Origin: an uncultured Hippea sp. | GTDB lineage: Bacteria > Campylobacterota_A > Desulfurellia > JAADFJ01 | Assembly (NCBI GenBank): GCA_913009315.1 | Contig: CAJVZA010000043.1 | Coordinates: forward strand, 1-17,207 | Length of the DNA: 17,207 bases | Direction of reading: 5' to 3' | In this document: positions 14,419-17,207 of the stretch, one piece after another | Layout: each line of letters starts with the position of its first letter | Position numbering within the stretch: position 1 is the stretch's first letter | The notes under the pieces: model-generated | The model's input: only the letters and a program-made list of their open reading frames with translations | What the model was told of the DNA's origin: nothing | Databases searched by the model: none | Made by a program: the position numbers and the translations under genes

Positions 14419-17127
14419 ATGAAAAAATATGTCTATTACTTTGGCCCGCAGGGAACAGAAGGGAGTGCCGAAATGCGAAATCTTCTCGGCGGAAAAGGAG
14501 CCAATCTGGCGGAGATGAGCCGCATAGGGATTCCGGTTCCTCCGGGATTTACCATTTCTACGGCGGCGTGTGTTGAATATTTCAAATTAAGTAAACTGCC
14601 CGATGGTTTAATGAATCAAGTTCGGGAAGGCATTATGCGCATAGAAAAGGATATGGTTCGCAAATTAGGAGATTCCAAAAACCCATTACTTGTCTCCGTG
14701 CGTTCGGGTGCTCGCGTTTCTATGCCTGGAATGATGGATACGGTTTTAAATCTCGGGTTAAATGATAAATCAGTTATCGGATTGGCGGAAGAAACCGATA
14801 ATCCAAGATTTGCCTACGATTCCTATCGTCGTTTTATTCAAATGTTTGGAAACGTTGTTTATGGAATCAACGGAATACATTTTGAAAAAGAATTAGAGAA
14901 AAAGAAGGAAGAAGCGAATGCAGTCTATGATAACGATCTGAGAGCTGAAGATTTAACGGATCTGATCAAAAAATTTAAGCAAATTTTTAAAAAACAAACC
15001 GGTAAGGCATTTTCGCAGGATCCCTGGGAACAATTGACCGATTCCATTATGGCTGTCTTTCGTTCATGGAATACGAAACGAGCTGCAGATTACCGCCGCG
15101 TCAACAAAATTTCGGATGATTGGGGAACAGCTGTCAATATTGTGACTATGGTTTTTGGAAATATGGGGGACGATTCTGCTACAGGCGTAGCTTTTACGCG
15201 TGATCCAGGCACCGGTGAAAAACGATTTTTCGGTGAATTTTTAAAGAATGCACAGGGTGAGGATGTGGTTGCCGGCATCAGGACACCTCAACCTATTAGC
15301 AAAGCCGGCCGTACCAGCGAAGACCAAATCACACTTGAAGAAGAACTGCCGGAAGCTTACAAAGATCTGGAAGCCATTTACAAGAAATTGGAAAAGCATT
15401 ATCGTGATATGCAGGACATGGAATTTACGATTCAAAAAGGCAAGCTCTGGATGCTGCAAACGCGCACCGGAAAACGTACGGCTATGGCCGCCATTCGCAT
15501 TGCTGTGGATATGGTCGAAGAGGGTTTGATCTCACGGGAAGAAGCTATCATGCGTATCGAGCCGGATCAATTGGATCAATTGCTTCATAAACGTTTTGAT
15601 CCAAAGGCAAAAAAGAGACTGTTTGGTGTGGGTATCAATGCATCTCCGGGCGCCGCCAGCGGCGTGATTGTCTTCGACCCGGATAAGGCGGTGGCATGGG
15701 CTAAGGAAGGAAAATCCGTTATTCTGGTTCGGACAGAAACTTCCCCTGACGATTTTCACGGGATGGTAGCTGCAAAGGGTATTTTGACCTCTCGGGGCGG
15801 AGCAACTTCTCATGCGGCGGTAGTGGCACGCGGAATTGGCAAGCCATGCATTGCCGGTGCCGAAAAGATCGAAATCGATTATCACAATCATCTGATGGTA
15901 TCCAATGGGATTACATTAAAAGAAGGGGATGAAATTTCCATCGATGGCAGTGTAGGCGAAATTTATGTAGGTTCTGTATCAAACAGTCCCTCCGAAATTA
16001 CGGCTGTTGTTTTGGGTCAGATAAAACCGGAAGAGACTTCAATATACTTTTACTATGATAAACTCATGGCTTGGGCAGATGAGATTCGCCGACTTGGAAT
16101 CCGCACCAATTCCGACACGCCCCATGATTCGCGGACGGCTCGTAAATTCGGTGCAGAAGGAATCGGATTGTGTCGCACTGAACACATGTTTTTTGAGGGT
16201 GATCGAATTCTGGCCGTTCGGGAAATGATTTTTGCCTCTGATTCGGAAGGTCGCAAAAAGGCTTTGGACAAAATTCGTCCTATGCAGCAGAAGGACTTTG
16301 AAGACATCTTCAAAGAAATGGAAGGACTGCCGGTCACCATACGTCTGCTCGACCCGCCACTGCATGAATTTTTACCGCATACGAATGAAGAATACGAAGA
16401 GTTGTCCGGACGCATTGGTATTCCGATGGAAGAATTAATGCTAAAAGGACGGCAGCTAAAGGAAGTCAATCCAATGTTGGGACATCGGGGCTGCCGACTG
16501 GGAATAGTTCATCCTGAAATTACCGAAATGCAGTCATGGGCTATTTTTACCGCAGTTGCGAATCTTATCAGGAAGGGTGTGAATGTTATTCCCGAGGTCA
16601 TGGTACCGCTGGTCGGCTTCAAGGCGGAATTGGACGATCAGGAACAAATTATTCGTCGCGTTGCCGAAGAGGTTCAAAAGAAAACTCATATTCAGTTCGA
16701 ATACAAAGTGGGTACGATGATCGAAGTTCCACGCGCGGCTTTGACGGCGGATGAAATTGCGGAAACGGCGGAATTCTTTTCATTTGGAACAAACGACCTG
16801 ACCCAGATGACACTTGGCATGAGCCGTGATGATGCCGGAAAATTTCTGCCGCTTTACGTAGAACGAGGTTTTTGCAGGGTGGATCCATTTCAAAGTATCG
16901 ACAGAGATGGTGTAGGACAATTAATGGGTATTGGTGTGGAAAAAGGCCGAAAGACTCGCCCCAAATTGAAAATTGGGATCTGCGGCGAGCATGGCGGCAA
17001 TCCGCAATCCATCGAGCTTTGTGATGAATTGGGTATGAACTATGTCAGTTGCTCGCCGTACCGGGTACCAATTGCCCGCTTGGCAGCGGCACAGGCAAAA
17101 CTAAAGCATCAGAAACAACAAAAATAA
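14419..17127 (+). CDS. ppdK: Pyruvate, phosphate dikinase
   Basis: This cytoplasmic enzyme interconverts pyruvate + ATP + Pi and PEP + AMP + PPi. The 902 residues are full length. It has an N-terminal ATP-grasp domain (LLGGKGANLAEMSRIGIPVPPGFTIST about 22-48, VSVRSGARVSMPGMMDT), the swivelling phosphohistidine domain with GGATSHAAVVARGIGKPC (His465 catalytic), and the C-terminal PEP/pyruvate TIM barrel. The barrel carries LGHRGCRLG, SFGTNDLTQMTLG and catalytic Cys855 in GICGEHGGNPQS. The start has AGGGAG seven bases upstream. Arg codons are overwhelmingly CGN here, against AGA/AGG in lut, mscS, pyc and fdh, pointing to a different origin. It sits alone behind a possible structured leader. With lactate oxidation upstream it would convert lactate-derived pyruvate to PEP for gluconeogenesis, or run in glycolysis with PPi. 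Confidence 0.97.
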   Translation: MKKYVYYFGPQGTEGSAEMRNLLGGKGANLAEMSRIGIPVPPGFTISTAACVEYFKLSKLPDGLMNQVREGIMRIEKDMVRKLGDSKNPLLVSVRSGARVSMPGMMDTVLNLGLNDKSVIGLAEETDNPRFAYDSYRRFIQMFGNVVYGINGIHFEKELEKKKEEANAVYDNDLRAEDLTDLIKKFKQIFKKQTGKAFSQDPWEQLTDSIMAVFRSWNTKRAADYRRVNKISDDWGTAVNIVTMVFGNMGDDSATGVAFTRDPGTGEKRFFGEFLKNAQGEDVVAGIRTPQPISKAGRTSEDQITLEEELPEAYKDLEAIYKKLEKHYRDMQDMEFTIQKGKLWMLQTRTGKRTAMAAIRIAVDMVEEGLISREEAIMRIEPDQLDQLLHKRFDPKAKKRLFGVGINASPGAASGVIVFDPDKAVAWAKEGKSVILVRTETSPDDFHGMVAAKGILTSRGGATSHAAVVARGIGKPCIAGAEKIEIDYHNHLMVSNGITLKEGDEISIDGSVGEIYVGSVSNSPSEITAVVLGQIKPEETSIYFYYDKLMAWADEIRRLGIRTNSDTPHDSRTARKFGAEGIGLCRTEHMFFEGDRILAVREMIFASDSEGRKKALDKIRPMQQKDFEDIFKEMEGLPVTIRLLDPPLHEFLPHTNEEYEELSGRIGIPMEELMLKGRQLKEVNPMLGHRGCRLGIVHPEITEMQSWAIFTAVANLIRKGVNVIPEVMVPLVGFKAELDDQEQIIRRVAEEVQKKTHIQFEYKVGTMIEVPRAALTADEIAETAEFFSFGTNDLTQMTLGMSRDDAGKFLPLYVERGFCRVDPFQSIDRDGVGQLMGIGVEKGRKTRPKLKIGICGEHGGNPQSIELCDELGMNYVSCSPYRVPIARLAAAQAKLKHQKQQK

Positions 17128-17207
17128 ATGGAAACCTAACGAAACCTCTGGGAGGGAAAAAGGTAGAAAAGGGATCACACCTATTTTTTCTCTCATTGAG
17201 TTACCTT
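17128..17207. other. Downstream of ppdK, no gene seen
   Basis: The 80 bases hold no ORF. AAAAAGGT and ACCTATTTTTT (within about 17158-17197) could form a weak hairpin ending in a T-run, a possible ppdK terminator, but the stem needs a bulge. Confidence 0.3.

Noticed and set aside
15532-15891. 119-codon minus-strand open frame inside ppdK
   Set aside because: It is antisense to the phosphohistidine domain of PPDK; its composition is a by-product of the CGN-rich coding strand.

Overview
The window comes from an AT-rich bacterial chromosome, probably an anaerobe or facultative anaerobe that lives on small organic acids. It carries a lactate-oxidation operon, a single-chain biotin-dependent pyruvate carboxylase, an NAD-type iron-sulfur/molybdenum formate dehydrogenase and a pyruvate phosphate dikinase. 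I cannot name the taxon from the sequence. Arg codons are mostly AGA/AGG in the lut, mscS, pyc and fdh genes, but mostly CGN in the last gene (ppdK), which looks like a later arrival.

Layout. (1) 2-2569, plus strand: lutA-lutB-lutC, overlapping genes for an iron-sulfur L-lactate oxidising complex that yields pyruvate. (2) 2641-7136, plus strand: an MscS-family channel whose stop overlaps the GTG start of a complete 1147-residue pyruvate carboxylase. (3) 7193-7636, minus strand: an unrecognised integral membrane protein. Upstream of it lies a small ORF (about 7682-7918) broken by a 49-bp mini-element. (4) 8050-12677, plus strand: a three-gene formate dehydrogenase operon (fdhA, a NuoE-like and a NuoF-like subunit). 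fdhA is cut in two by a 263-bp transposase-free element (9262-9524). (5) 12678-14418: a decayed region with two solo ends of the same repeat family, a minus-strand radical SAM gene and an orphan ORF fragment. (6) 14419-17127, plus strand: complete ppdK behind a structured leader.

Metabolically, Lut makes pyruvate from lactate, pyruvate carboxylase makes oxaloacetate and PPDK makes PEP. Together they form an entry route from lactate to gluconeogenesis and anaplerosis. Formate dehydrogenase would supply NADH, but its catalytic subunit appears inactivated in this genome copy.

The most unusual content is a family of short, non-autonomous MITE-like elements. Their termini begin GAGACCACTGCACAATAA and they appear at four sites (7750-7798, 9262-9524, about 12663-12701 and 13911 to about 13985). 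The fdhA copy has a perfect 5-bp target duplication (ATAAT), and removing the element plus one duplication restores the fdhA frame exactly. The 49-bp copy also restores an ORF when removed. The termini carry an outward GTG-initiated open frame (MNLLIVQWS or MNMFIVQWS) that fuses to whatever lies beside it, and one solo end supplies the stop codon of the NuoF-like gene. No transposase for the family is in the window.
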